A DNA stretch of 64,000 nucleotides from Pomphorhynchus laevis (GCA_012934845.2 WNNJ02002141.1:117247-181246); one strand, 5' to 3'; shown: positions 44,975-57,712, counted from the first letter of the stretch. The notes: generated from the letters alone by a model not told the origin. Program-made: numbers and translations.

Positions 44975-45780
44975 TATTAATTAACAGAATACTTTTTTGA
45001 TATGCTTAATTAACGTTTTCCGTTCGAATATTGTAAAGATATTGCGAAAGCATAAAATTGTCACTTAAATATTTATTACGAATAATCTGGTAATCTGATA
45101 ATTTCAAATACCGATACACGGCAAACAGCCAGTATTTCACTCGATCATTCGACTTGGCAGATTAAAATGAAAAATACGATATATTAAATTTGTCCAAAGA
45201 AATTGCATGTTAATTTTATAGTAGAGACTCGCCAATTTCGATCTTACCATAAAAAGTTAATTATTAATTTTTAAATAATTATGTTAATTATTTCTTACTT
45301 ATAAATATTTTAAAAATTAAAAATTAAAATTAGTTTTTATATTATTATTTTAAAATAAATAACTATTAGTGTATAGCATACAAATACCGTAAAGATATTG
45401 CGAAAGCATGAAAAAATTTCCCCTTCATGTAGTATTAAAAATATGATAATATTGTTTGCTTAAGAACGGGGTTTTAAAATAGACTCGGATGCATTTCTAT
45501 TGATTCATAAAACGATAGTTATATCTAATGATAAAAATTGTAATGATTAAACGATTGAGATGGTAAACACCAGCTTAAAAACCAAACCCTAATAGATGTA
45601 ACCGGCGGAGTCATGTTGTTACAATCAAAATGTGATTTTTTATATCTTAACAGAGGACATTAATTAAAAATAAAAATAGTTTAGAAAATTAAAATTTAGA
45701 AAAATTAAAAATAGGCAGTACAAAATGCTTAAAATTGTATTTAATTTGTTAATAAAGAAAATTTGACTGATAACGCCGAA
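44975..45780. other. AT-rich spacer, no gene
   Basis: The motif GTAAAGATATTGCGAAAGCAT occurs at 45034 and 45391 (a short direct repeat). Otherwise nothing is seen. Confidence 0.5.
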
Positions 45781-46770
45781 GATTTCAACAACCTTAGTAA
45801 ATTGATGAAGGAAGGAGTGATAGCCACATGCTGCCCTGTGAAGCCACTCTTATACAAATGATACCAGACGTAGCAATGGAAACAAGGGAAGTATTGTGCT
45901 TTGCGATTTCATTTCAGAGTTTTACTAAGGATCGAGTACTGTCGAAGTTGTGTAGCTACAAGGCTACACCGAGACCACCCTGTAGTGATATACTAAGTAT
46001 ATCACTACACTCGACTTAGTACTATACTCGATCTTAATATACTAGTGTAAACGAGTATACTCAACCTTAGTATACTATTGTATGCTAGTGTATACTAAGT
46101 TCGAAACGCTCCATCGGGACTAGGCGTCTGTGGTAGGCGCATTCCGGGTTAAACTTCCCGAAGTTTTAAAAAGTATTACATGCTTAGTTCATTTCCTGTC
46201 ATGTTGTTAAATAATAGTTGAAACGTAATTCTTTCAGATTAATATAACGCCACCAGTTGTTGCTGATGTATTCATTTTTATGTGGAGTGATGTAGTTTAG
46301 CATCTGCGCTAGAGCTTTTGCTCGTGCTTTATGCTACAGTTGAATTCAAACATGTGTTGCTTGTTCAGCAACCTTAGTAAATTGATGAAGGAAGGAGCGA
46401 TAGCACACGTGTTGTCCTCTGAAACCACTGCTTAGCAAAAGCGGACCAGATGTAAGGCTAGCCACAGGTAAAGAAGCGTGCGCATAGCGATTTCCTTTCA
46501 GAAGTTTACTAAGCCTCAAGTAATGTCAAAGTTGTGTAGCTACATGGCCACACTGAGATCACCCTGTAGTGATGAATATACTAAGATCGAAATGCCCCAT
46601 CGGGACTAGGCGTCTGTGGTAGGCGCATTCCGGGTTAAGAAGTTTTTAAAAAGCATTACAGGTTTTAGTCAATTTCCTGCCGTGTTGTAAAATAAAAGTT
46701 GAAGCATAATTCTTTCAGAGCAATTTTTCCAGATTAATATAACGTCACCGGTTGTTGATGCTGTATTTTA
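45781..46770 (+). repeat. Diverged tandem duplication (~550-bp spacing), unidentified
   Basis: CAACCTTAGTAAATTGATGA starts both units (about 45788 and 46369). Both share a long moderately GC-rich core including GTTGTGTAGCTACA, CACCCTGTAGTGAT, CATCGGGACTAGGCGTCTGT and GGCGCATTCCGGGTTAA, and end near GATTAATATAACG. Unit 1 has an extra AT-rich palindromic expansion at about 45990-46095 (TATACTAAG words in both orientations). Reading frames are short and differ between units. It could be a SINE-like or structured-RNA family. Confidence 0.65.
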
Positions 46771-46892
46771 GATCGATATATTTAATTTTGTAGTTGTATA
46801 ACTAGTTAAGATTCATTAAAGTGATCAGATTTTATCTAAAGAAAGTCACTGTTGATATTAATTTCTAGATAAATGTGTATACAGGAAATATC

Positions 46893-47079
46893 TATTATTA
46901 CAGGAACGAAAAAGAAAATATCCTTTATTTGATAAAAATTCTATATTTCGATACCTCCTGCTATCATCAGGATTACAAAAAATGTTTCAAATGTTTGTAA
47001 TCTTGATGATGATAGCAGGAGCCATCGAAATATAGAATTTTTATCAAATAAAGGATATTTCTTCGTTCCTGTAATAATA
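46893..47079. mobile_element. MITE-2 copy 2 (near-perfect palindrome)
   Basis: Arms of about 85 bp: TATTATTACAGGAACGAA on the left matches the inverted right end, and both arms hold AAATATCCTTTATTTGAT and ATTCTATATTTCGAT. The central spacer is about 20 bp. The high arm identity suggests recent insertion or gene conversion between arms. No coding capacity. Confidence 0.8.
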
Positions 47080-50000
47080 TATATTTGAAACGGAATAAGA
47101 TTGTGGGTTTAGTATTTATTACAGAAAATATCAATGATTATAAAAATATACGTATTTTTAACAATTGATAAAGGCAATTGAACGATTGTCATATTGATAT
47201 AATTACAGGTGTATGCAAGGTTTGTGTGCAGGTGTAGAACTTGCAATTTGTTGATTTTAAGAATCTTGACTGACTGCTTTACAATAAAAATAAGCAAACA
47301 TTGTGCAAGATGAACACGATAATTTTATAAGTGAAGGAACAAAATCTTCGGATTAATGCTTTGATAATCTGCTTTGTGTATTAAAAAACAAATGCTGGCG
47401 ACATTAAGCAGGTTTCAATTTTTATCAAGCGATAATAACAGCAATCTGCATAGGCAAATGTTCCTCCTACTTTGTAATGTACCTTCATTTTGGTTGTTTT
47501 TTTTGTCTGCCCTTAGCTGAATTCAATGTACACTCCATACAATTGCCGATAGCAATTGAATGAATGTTAGAAAAACATCGCAGTACAGTATAAATAGCTG
47601 TTTTGATACACACTGCTCCCGAAACACATCTGTAGCAGAAAATACAAAAAGACATATTTTACCAATGGCAAAAAAGAAATGTAGGCGATTGTAAAAAAAC
47701 GAAAACTACGATAACCCCTTCCGCGAAAAAGACCGTTTATCAAATCGAGTATCCGCATTACAAGAATGGATGTACAACAGCCGTACGACTGAAACAGAAT
47801 TGTGAATTTAACCCTTTTTAAGGCTTTTTAAAATATCTGATTGTTATTTACAAAAAATGCCATGTTGCATACATGTACCGACCTGTTCATGTCGACAAAG
47901 AGCAAATAGCTGTAAGTGTTCTAATTCACTTTTGTAAATGAAAAATTAATTTCTATTTATTTAAAAAAAAGAAATGTACGTAAAAAACTATCGTATTGTT
48001 TAATATAGACTTTCAATAATAAATTTAATTGAAAAGGATTTTAAATTTTGAATTACTTTAATAATTTCAAAGCTGACAAAAGTGGCATGATTTTCGGACA
48101 TGAATTTCTTAAAATTTGGACAAGTATTTGTTCTATCACCCTTTGGAAAATGTTTTCAATAAGACTCTTGTCTCCCATTATTCTTTTGCTCTTAAACTTC
48201 AATTGTGCAACTTTCATTTTCCTAAAAAATGATTTTAATGTTTATTACGCGAAACAGCTTTAATAGCAAGTTTTACAGCGGCCTTTCTATTATTTACAGT
48301 CAAACATGACTTTCCGTGTTCTAGCAATAAATAACACGTAACAATATTGATTAATATTAATAAATATAAATATAATTATAATTATTAATATTTATAATAA
48401 TAACGTAATAATCTTCACATCAAAAAATCAATAATTTCACATTTCTTTCATTTCCTAGATCAAATATGTGAATTGAAAATTTACAAAGACAAGTTGTTAA
48501 ACAAAACTTGTTAGATTCTGTTTAGAAATTTAATCTTCTAGAAAATGGGAACAATGAAGACATAAGGTTAAAATTGTAATGTTTAAGGTAAAATTAAAAC
48601 ATTAAACAAGACATTTTAGCTTATTTTACCTCTTATATGCGATACAATATTTGTACCACTAGAATAAATCTAAATAACATATAGAAATCAAAATGATAAT
48701 ATATAGCATTTATTCAATAATAAATTATCAAAAAAAATTAATTTTAAAAGTGGTATAAATATCACTTTATTAGATACACAAAATGTATTAAAGAAAATAG
48801 GGTATGTTCACCTTTAAATAAAATAACATTGTGGAGATGTTGTAGAAATGCTGATAAAATATTTGGCGAATAAGCATTTTGTGATCCTTCGAGAAAACTA
48901 AATTTATTTATTTCTTGACATAGGATACATTCTTTGCAGAAAAACGGCAGTGCAACATCCTGCAACTGTCCAAATCACGACTCGTCGCCCAAGCATACAC
49001 TAAATGCATTGCATAGACTTTTTGCAATGAAAAAATACTTTAAATAGTGAAATGTTCAATGTGATGATTTCCATTAATCACATTGGGTATGTAATGAATA
49101 TAGGTCTCGACATCGTAATCTTGGTAATTAAGATAAATTAATTATCGCCTGATCGATTATGTAGATTGCTTTTTGCTATAAATAAAAAGATGAATTTCAT
49201 CAAAAAATAAAAAGGGATTTTTATTTTTTGATAAAATTACTTTTAATGAATAATAATTATTTATTAATTATCATTGATACTTAAATTATTTAAAGAATGT
49301 CTTATGAACAGACACATTAGAGTGATTAATTCACGCACATTAGAATGAAAATAAGCGTTTTTAATTACTTATTTAATTACTTTTATAAGTAATTTAAGTT
49401 TATAATTTTATTAACTTATTAATTTTATTATATTATCATATTATATTTAATAATAAGATAAAATTTATTTAAGATAAATAAGATTTATTTAAGATAATTT
49501 ATATATTTTATTCCTTAATTTTCTTTAAGATAAAGATAATTGAGGAATAAGAGTTTCAAATATATAATATTTTATATTATTATTTATCTATTTGTCAAAA
49601 TGAGTGACAGAAGCAAAATTATAAAAGTAAATGTTTAATAATTAAAGTTAATTATTAAAGTTAACCAATCATTAACATAACAGATTTAACATAACACACA
49701 GATGCATATTTAAACTATAAAATTTGAATAATTACCGTAATTATGTAATCTACAATAATACACTTATAATAGGTACTTGATTGATAATACAAGAAATAAA
49801 TAATATATTACAAATAAGTAAATTAGGGAAAACCAGTTTATTTCGATTAGAAACAAATAATTTGTTTTTGTAATAAAATCAAGAGATTATATTTAGTATT
49901 TAAAAGTAAGAAAAATATTTAGTACTCTGGCGTTATGAATATACAGTTTTATTAAATTATTATTTTTGACGAAATTACTCTAAAATTATATTAATTATAA

Positions 50001-50440
50001 ATTCGAAGTAATTACTATTTAGTATTTTTTATACTGGAATTATTTGAAGAATGCTTAGTGAATAGGTCGATGTTATCTTACGCTTCTAAAACCGTTTCAG
50101 AGATAATTTAATTTTAATTTCGAGATAATTTAAAACATCTAACATAATTAGTCAATCCATAAAAGTAAAACTTCATTTTAAATTTAAATATTTTATTTTT
50201 ATTAAATCACGCGCGAACATCCAAATACTCAAATATCGGATAACTAAAATCGCGTGATTATATTTGAAGACTCCCGGCTTTGTGATCAAAACATTAAATA
50301 TTGATTGTTAGAGCCGTACTCGGATTCGACATCAGCTTCTGGAAGTGTCCTTTCAAATCCACCCTTGCGTACATTACTGAGCATCACCCACTTCAATTTT
50401 TAGAAATAAACTTTGATGATGTTTATTCTATCTTACCGTT
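47080..50440. other. Long AT-rich intergenic stretch
   Basis: No gene, RNA or known repeat is supported. Short frames at 47297-47109, 47758-47567, 48048-48263 and 48965-48762 look random. A less AT-rich patch at 50270-50420 has no recognisable coding potential. Confidence 0.5.
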
Positions 50441-50765
50441 TACACGTGACAGCTGAAAATTTTCATCAGAGGAAATACGTCATTAGTACGAATTTGGCCT
50501 TGCTGCTATGTTGGGTCGAGGAATATGGTAGAAACCTGATAGCATAGCAGTTCCTCCAGATGACCTCTAATTCTTATTATGATACAACGTATGTTATTTA
50601 TTAGTCAATTCATAAAAAGTGATTGTTATTTTAAATTTCAATTTATTTTATTTTAACTTGCTTTAAATTTTAAAAAATCTTAAAACAATTATTATTTTAT
50701 TTTAAATTATTAAATTTTGATTTAGCATTATTATGTTTTTTATAATTATATTAAATACGTAGACT
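50440..50765 (+). repeat. Structured motif, copy E, with flank
   Basis: GAGGAAATACGTCATTAGTA, GCTGCTATGTTGGG and AGCATAGCAGTTCCTCC are kept. In the hairpin the left arm AAATACGT and right arm ACGAATTT show a paired change (A-U to G-C) relative to copy A, which supports an RNA fold. The downstream flank (AGTCAATTCATAAAAA ...) is the same as after copy B. Confidence 0.65.
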
Positions 50766-50797
50766 TAAATAGTTTCAGTTAAATACTGGCATAAAAT

Positions 50798-50875
50798 TGC
50801 CAGTCCTTTTCTGTATCCAGTAGTGGGAGGGATCTGGCACTGATTAGTCATTGTGATGACGAAACGGCATTCGTC
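50798..50875 (+). ncRNA. Hammerhead-like fold with permuted ends (candidate)
   Basis: TGCCAG (50798-50803) pairs with CTGGCA (50834-50839). CTGATTA follows directly (one change from CTGATGA), then GTCAT-TGTG-ATGAC (a 5-bp stem II), GAAA, and ACG-GCATT-CGT as stem III, then C. All three stems surround a hammerhead-like core, but the strand is open exactly at the would-be cleavage bond between C50875 and T50798. A normal linear ribozyme cannot be drawn here; a circular or dimeric RNA of this segment could form one. The G-to-T core change would weaken it. Confidence 0.35.
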
Positions 50876-52195
50876 ATTCTTTCGCGTCTGGCTTGCATGT
50901 TTTACAAGTAAATTATTTATAATGCTTTTAATTGTATATATAACTTACATACATTTATTAAAATGTATATAAAAAATCACTGTAGTACAATTGAAAAGAA
51001 GTTAAATTGTACTGAAGTTATATATTTCAGCTAGTTTTTTCAAGAAAGCATTTATCAACGATTAGACTATGCCAACGATTAGACTATTAAAATGTAGTAA
51101 ATAGAGAATACATACAAAGGCAAATTACATATGTAGACAATAATTAGTGATCCTCGTCTATCTCATTATTTAAATGAAATAAACCTTTGGGGATTTTGGC
51201 GAAAATTACTCAATTCCTTATTTTACATCTCCATTGCTGAAATGTTGATTGTGTAATCGCAATACAGACTAGAGTCAGTGTGATTCATTTCGCTTTCTTG
51301 AATGCGCTTATCTTTACTTTTTCAAAGAAATGATTTTTACAGTTAAATTTTTTTGGTACGTTTCACTAAATGTACTTCTTTACAACAGGAAACTACTATA
51401 TGCTACAGTTTTTATTGTCTGAATTTGAAAATATACTATCGAGAGAATATACCTCTCTTTCCTCCCTGTTTTACTAATTGGTATTTCAATGCCTTTCAAT
51501 GAAGAAAGTATTAATGCATATTTTATAAGAAAAATTAATTGAAATCACGATAACCTTCAGTATAAAACACTCAATTGTTATCAGCCACTAAAGAATAAAA
51601 TTTTTCCATACATATTTTAAAAAAGACTATGAAAAGATCGCTAAGAAATTGTAGAGCCCTGTTGAATAGTTGCTGCAAAGGAAAAACTATCAGCCGAAGT
51701 AAGTGGTATATGACAGAAATACCCAAAAAGACGTGACGAGTTTTTGAATTTTTACGCAGCAAAAGCTGCTAAAATTAGGCAAATATCAATTGAAATTTGA
51801 ATTTTTGCATAGCTTATATTGTAATGCAAACTTAATGATTTGCCATGATCGTCTGTTCAAATATTATGACGGTTGTTGCTAAACTTATATAAACAAACTG
51901 CAATACCTATCTTATTGAGATCAAGGAGTCCGATTCGGGGCACTGCACCACACTTCTAACTTGCTAACTTCTTTAGAGAAGTTAGCACCACACATGCTAA
52001 CTTTTTTAGGTTAGCCAGCAAGGGAAGGAAATTATCTACATGCTTCATTATTAATCAGATTAGCTAACATAGTCTACGTATTTTACACCATCAATTAAAA
52101 ATAAAAATTCATAATAAATAATAAATAAATATAAATAAATAACCATATAAGATTTAATATAATTTATATTTATATAAGGTTAAAATTCAAAAGAT
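50876..52195. other. AT-rich spacer, one perfect hairpin
   Basis: No gene is supported. GCTAACTTCT (51963-51972) and AGAAGTTAGC (51977-51986) form a perfect hairpin, with further GCTAACTT words nearby (51960-52020). Confidence 0.5.
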
Positions 52196-52460
52196 AAGTC
52201 AATTTTTATGAATTGACTAATAAATAACAGACAATGTTTCAGAATTAAGATTAGAGTTTATTAGGATTAACGGTTATGTAATCAGGTTTCGGCACATATT
52301 CCTCGACAAATAAAATAAAAAATTAAATAATTAATAATTAATTATAAAGAATAAATAATGATATAAGATTTTAAAAAATTTATATTTATATAAAGTTATA
52401 CATCGACCCAACCTTGCAGCGAGGCCAAATACATGCTATATATAGTATAACAAGTATATG
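52196..52460 (-). repeat. Structured motif, copy J, split by an insertion
   Basis: The arm and edge (GTCAATTTTTATGAATTGAC, then AATCAGGTTTCGGC) are at 52197-52300. The other half (GACCCAACCTTGCAGCGAGG, then CCAAATACATGC) is at 52405-52440. The ~100 bp between them resemble the AT-rich stretch at 52085-52190, so the split looks like a local duplication. Confidence 0.5.
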
Positions 52461-53925
52461 CTATATTAGATTATATTAGATTATATAAGATTAGATTATA
52501 TAAGATAAGATCATATTATATAAGATATAATATGTTATATTATATTATAATATGTCATATCATATTATATTATTATATATTTATTATATAATAAACTATG
52601 CATTCGATCGAATAAGGAATAGAGGTTATCATAAGGAACTAAAGTTCACCCATAAAAGTGATGGTTGTATGCGCATTCGCAAACTATCATCAGTTTATTT
52701 CAATCTTTAAAAGTATACAGTGAGGTGATATTAGATATCGCTTGTCTAAGAATATATGGGAATAAAACGCAGCATACTTATTTTGACATGTGCATTATTA
52801 GTGTTTACCACTTCAAACTCAATATGAAATCTAGTTGCAAGTTTTGACTTTGCAAAAACGAATTAAATACAATGAGAAAGTCACAACTATTAAGCAAGCT
52901 TCCATTATTCAGCCAATTAAACTTATGTGGGACGGATAATAATACCACACAACTAATCGCAGCATTCAAATCTCAAAGATATCAAACTCTATTCTAGGTA
53001 TTCTTCTGGCAACAATGACCTCATGTACTTCCATTGATTTTGATCATTAGATTATCGACTAAAGACAAAGAGTATTTTGACACTGCGACTTTCGGCTTGG
53101 TCCATATACACAAATCATACAAACCAAATATTAATATATAAGTAATAATAAATCTAATAAATTATTAATTTTAATATTAATATATATTAATATTAATATA
53201 TAATAAATATTAATATATAAGTAATAATAAATCTAATAAATTATTAATTTTAATAATATTGTATAATGCGTTAAAATGAAGAATGAATTATATGCGATAA
53301 AATGATAACTATAAGTAACGATAACTTGATGTATTATTAATAAATTAAAAATAATCATTAAAAATATAAAATCATTAAAAATTATACAATCATTAAAAAT
53401 AATGATTGTATTTATTAAATAATAATTTAAATAAATAATTTTTTAATTAATGATAAATTTTTAATTTATCATTAATTATTTATATTTATTTATATTCATA
53501 AATTATTTATAAATTATTTATATTTTAACGAATAAGCATTTAGATTGTATTGATTAATGCAATCAAGGATTAATTCGGATTTTAGTCCAAATAAAATCTA
53601 TTAATTTGGATTAATGCAAGATGTATCTATTCTCAATAAATTTACAAATGTTTTAATTGAACAAATTAAAAATATATTTCATTTAAACCTAATTTTTAAA
53701 TGAGTAATAAATGATGAATAATAAATAATTATTGATAAAGATTTTATTCAATATCTGACGGCTTAAATTAACAGCTTTAATAAACAAGATGTAATATAGA
53801 TATTCAGGATATTGTTCATTTCCTTAACAGTTCTTCAAAAAATATTTACAGCTTAAACACACAATCTAAAGTAAATACAAACGTCTAAATACAATTTAAT
53901 ATACATACATTCTTACAACGGATTT
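52461..53925. other. AT-rich spacer with low-complexity tracts
   Basis: TTATATTA/ATAAGAT runs at 52440-52600 and TTAATATTAATATA runs at 53130-53220, with the tandem element AAGTAATAATAAATCTAATA at 53140 and 53220. No gene is supported. Confidence 0.55.
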
Positions 53926-56800
53926 ATACGAGTACAATGCTTCGTATGCTACCGGGATTTTATGCCTGTGGCAAGTGGACTTGTTCGGCAGCACGGTCGA
54001 GGCTCAACTTGCCCTGGCTCCGGCAAGCCTCCAACGATTCACAAACTAAATACAGCAGCTGCCTACTCCAATGGCAATCCAACCGCTTTCCCAAGCCTCC
54101 AAAGTTCGTTATCGAGCATGGAACTACTTTGCGTGGACGTACGTTTGGTTCGGCAAATACCACGTGCAGCGAGGACCACAGTAGCAACCAAGCTTGTCGA
54201 ACTAATAAATGCTGTCGACGCTTGCCCTCTAAACGATAACCCATGGATGCAACTCCTCGGATTCGCGAAATCAGTCTTGCGGGTGGCACTAACGAACAGA
54301 GGTAACTGTACTGTGTCGCTAGGGTCTACGTTAAAGTCAGCATGCATGTCGTACGATCAAGGGGCAATCACAACAATCAGTACACCAAGAACTAAACCTG
54401 TATATCGCCGGGATGATCAACTTCGAAACAAGGTTTCTGAAAAGTTGGAGGATGGTGATATTCGTGGAGCGGTACGACTGCTTGCCGATAACAACCAGCT
54501 GTTGAGTGCGGACAAGCAGACTATCGAGCTTTTGCGTCGCAAACATCCAGAACGGCGGTTACTTTATAATAAAAGCTGCGCACGTCCGCGGTCAAATCTC
54601 GATTTAGGTCCACTTATTTCGGGTCCTTCTGTCTTGTCGGCTCTCCAGTCATTGCCACCGTCTTCTGCTGGAGGCGCTGATGGCCCGAGTCCTTCTCATC
54701 TACGTGACCTAGTTAGTCGTTCGAGTGGTGTCGCAGGAGACATACTACTGAAATCTATTTGTGAGCTAACAAGTAACATCCTTGCGGGTAAAGTGGCAAC
54801 CTCGATCAGGCCTATATTATGCGGAGCCAAGCTTCTGGCTTTCGTAAAAGGGGACGGTGGAGTCAGACCTATAGCTGTTGGGTGTACCTTCCGCCGGCTA
54901 GCTGCTAAGGTGGCTTGCAGATTTGCTACCGAGAGAGTGGTTGACATGCTTCTTCCAAATCAACTTGGCGTCGGTGTGCCTGGGGTGTCGAGGCCGCAAT
55001 TCATGCAGCGAGATGTTTTGATAATCACGGTTTGGTAGGCAATTCAGCGATGGTAAAGTTAGACTTCGAAAATGCCTTTAACTCAATCAGCAGGGGCGCA
55101 GTCCTTCAGGTTGTGAAGAAGGAAATCCCGTGGATCAAGGATTTCGTGGAAATGTGCTACGATTATCCAAGCACACTTCTCTTCGAGGACAATGTGATTG
55201 ATTCAAAAGAGGGAGTACAACAAGGGGATCCTCTCGGTCCTCTCCTGTTCTCACGTACCATCAACAGTCTGACCCGCAGCCTTTTGTCACCATTAGCTGT
55301 TTGGTATCTGAATGACTGCTGCATGGGGGGAGAAGTTTCTACTCTAATCAATGATATCGAACACATTCGAACTCAAGGAGCAAAAATTAGATTGTTCTTA
55401 CGGCCAGACAAATGCCAAGTGATTTCTAAAAGCGGTACCTATATTCAATCTCTACTTGATATAATGCCAAACGTAAAGTCTGTGATGTGTCATCCGCGGA
55501 CTTGCTAGGCGCTCCGCTTTGCGCCGGATTTCACCTCGATATGTTCTTGGAATAGGCTATCACACAACTTCAGCAGGTAGGCCGAAAGCTCTCAAAACTC
55601 GCGAAGCACGACGCCTTCTTTATACTTCGACATTGTTTGACGTTGCCAAAGATCAACTTCCTTTTACGCTGCGCAATGTGTTATACAAGCGGCCTCGTAA
55701 AAGTCTTCGACGTAGAAGTTCGCAGTTCTCTGGAGGAAATCCTTAACCTCAGGCTCTTTGACATAGCCTAGCGTCAAGCCTCGCTACCTGTCAAGATGAG
55801 TGGACTGGGTGTTTTGCGTGCGGAAGAGTTATCTATACCGGCCTTTTGTTCATCTGTTTCGCGCACGAAAGACTTAACTGCGTTATTAATCCCAGAGCAT
55901 TTGGCAAATCGCTCAGGCACTAGTGACCTTAACTACCGAACGGCGTTAGAGAGTTGGACCACTAAATTCGACCTGACTGTTCCAACGGATACAATCTTGC
56001 AAAAACGTTGGACAGCCCCATTGTTTGAGAAGGAATTCCGACACCTGACAGCTTCATGCGCCTTTCCCATAGATCGGACCCGCTTGCTAGCCGCGTCTAC
56101 CAGATGGTCTGGCGCATTCCTTAATGCCCTTCCGATAGCTTCGATGGGTACAAAACTAGACGACAGTTCAATCTGTCTTGCATAAGCCCTCCGCATCGGT
56201 ATTCTCAACTAGGTTTCATTTAAGTGTAAGTGCGGCGTCGTATCAGACCCCTCTGGTATTCACAAGCTAGACTGCCCCAGAGTGGCTTCTCGGCACAATC
56301 GGCACAGTGCTGTAAACACACTTATTCGTAGCGCCCTTGCCACAGCCGGTGTCCCGTCCCGCCTTGAACCAATCGGGCTCTGCAGAAACGACGGAAAGAG
56401 ACCGGACGGTGCTTCACTAGTCCCATGGGAAAGGGGACGTCTGCTAGTATGGGACTTCACGTGTCCCAACATTCTTGCTGCCAGTCATTTGCCTAGTGCG
56501 GTCTCTGGGGCCGGGGAGGTTGCTAGATTGGCAGAGGATCGAAAGAAGGCCAAATATACATGTATTGACGAATCGCAATATAAATTTGTGCCGTTGGCGA
56601 TCGACACAATTGGTGCTGCCGGGCCGATAACTTCGAATTTTTTGACAAAACTGGGCAATATGTTGGTGGTGGCAACAGATGATCGAAGAGCTGCCAATTT
56701 CCTCTTGCAGCGTTTAAGCTGTGCAGTGCAGCGGGGAAATGCAGCGTGCCAGTTAGAGGTCGCTCGAGACGGAAACCTTCCAACTTAACGATACTGAAAT
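53926..56800 (+). mobile_element. Decayed LINE with restriction-like endonuclease (R2-group-like)
   Basis: An N-terminal zinc finger CFVCYRDFMPVASGLVRQHG ending in Cys lies at 53938-54012. The pre-RT and RT follow: GGADGPSPSHLRDLV, GGVRPIAVGCTFRRLAAKVA, motif A VKLDFENAFNS, motif B GVQQGDPLGPLLFS and motif C VWYLNDC. A C-terminal zinc knuckle (CKCG ... HKLDC) sits near 56225-56275, then a PD-(D/E)XK-like domain with KRPDG and LLVWDFTC. This order (finger, RT, knuckle, endonuclease) fits the R2-type group, though the clade is not certain. The reading frame shifts near 55010, between 55508 and 55519, and before 55796, with stops at 56183 and about 56213. The usual catalytic YxDD reads YLND, so it is dead. 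It is markedly richer in GC than its surroundings. Confidence 0.8.
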
Positions 56801-57712
56801 ATCACAAACTATACAATTTTTTTGTGACTTTTATTAAATTATTAATATCTGAAAATATAAATTTTAAAATTTAAAGCATAAAGTTTTAAGTATGAATTTT
56901 AAAATTAAAAATATAAATTTTACATTTTGTAAATAATTTTATAATATTTAGAACTTTTATTTTTATGATTACAGAAAATGTTAATATAAATTCAAATATA
57001 AATTTTAAAATTTAAAATATATATTTTAAATTTCGTAAATAATTTTTATAATATTTAAAACATTTTTATAATTATAGGAAATGTCTATTTATGTTAAACA
57101 TTTTGACTATACTTTTAAAAATTTTTAAATAAAGAATAATGCAAATCTCCATATTAAATTTCTGTACATTGAAATAATTGGTTTCATATTAGAATGATAT
57201 GAAATTTATTTTAATATAAAATAAATAATTATTATAATATATAATTAATATATAATTATTATATTATATTATAATTTTAGAAAATGTCTATTTATGGAAA
57301 TTTAAATTTTAAATTTATTTATTAAATTTATTTAAATTTTATTTATTTTAAATAAATATGAAATTTATTTTAAATTACAATAGAGCTTCGATTACGTCGA
57401 TAAAAAATTATTGATTCCAAATTATTGATTTGAAATTTTATAACAATTTAATTTCTTAATTAAAATCTTCAAAAATTAGCTAAAGGTGGGAATTTTTATT
57501 TATAGAAATTTGAATTTCAAATATATAAATTTGATTTTTATTTATTATCTGAATATAGCATCGAAATAGAAAATTATTTAATACAATATCTTTACTAATC
57601 CGGTTTTATATAAATAAAAAATAATGAAATATAAAAATAAATAATATTTAGAAATTTCTACATTTTCATTAAAGAAATTGGCTTTAAATAGTTGATAATT
57701 ATCCATTACTGA
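56801..57712. other. AT-rich spacer with repeated TATAAATTTTAAAATTTAAA words
   Basis: Blocks near 56855-56950, 56985-57060 and 57085-57290 are related to each other (TAATTTTTATAATATTTA, AAATGTCTATTTATG) and look like degenerate tandem repeats. No gene. Confidence 0.55.

Noticed and set aside
46100-46160. tRNA-like GC-rich core (GGGACTAGGCGTCTGTGGTAGG)
   Set aside because: No acceptor or anticodon stem can be drawn and there is no B box.
46893-47079. CTGATGATAGCAGGAG ... ATCGAAA in both arms of MITE-2 read as a hammerhead
   Set aside because: The bases directly after CTGATGA do not pair with those before GAAA, and no stem I or cleavage triplet is found.
48762-48965. 67-codon minus-strand frame with several Cys
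   Set aside because: No conserved motif, no codon bias and no neighbouring exon; random ORF length for AT-rich DNA.
54063-54347. Minus-strand frames inside the R2-like LINE
   Set aside because: They are shadows of the plus-strand element, whose domains are clearly recognisable.
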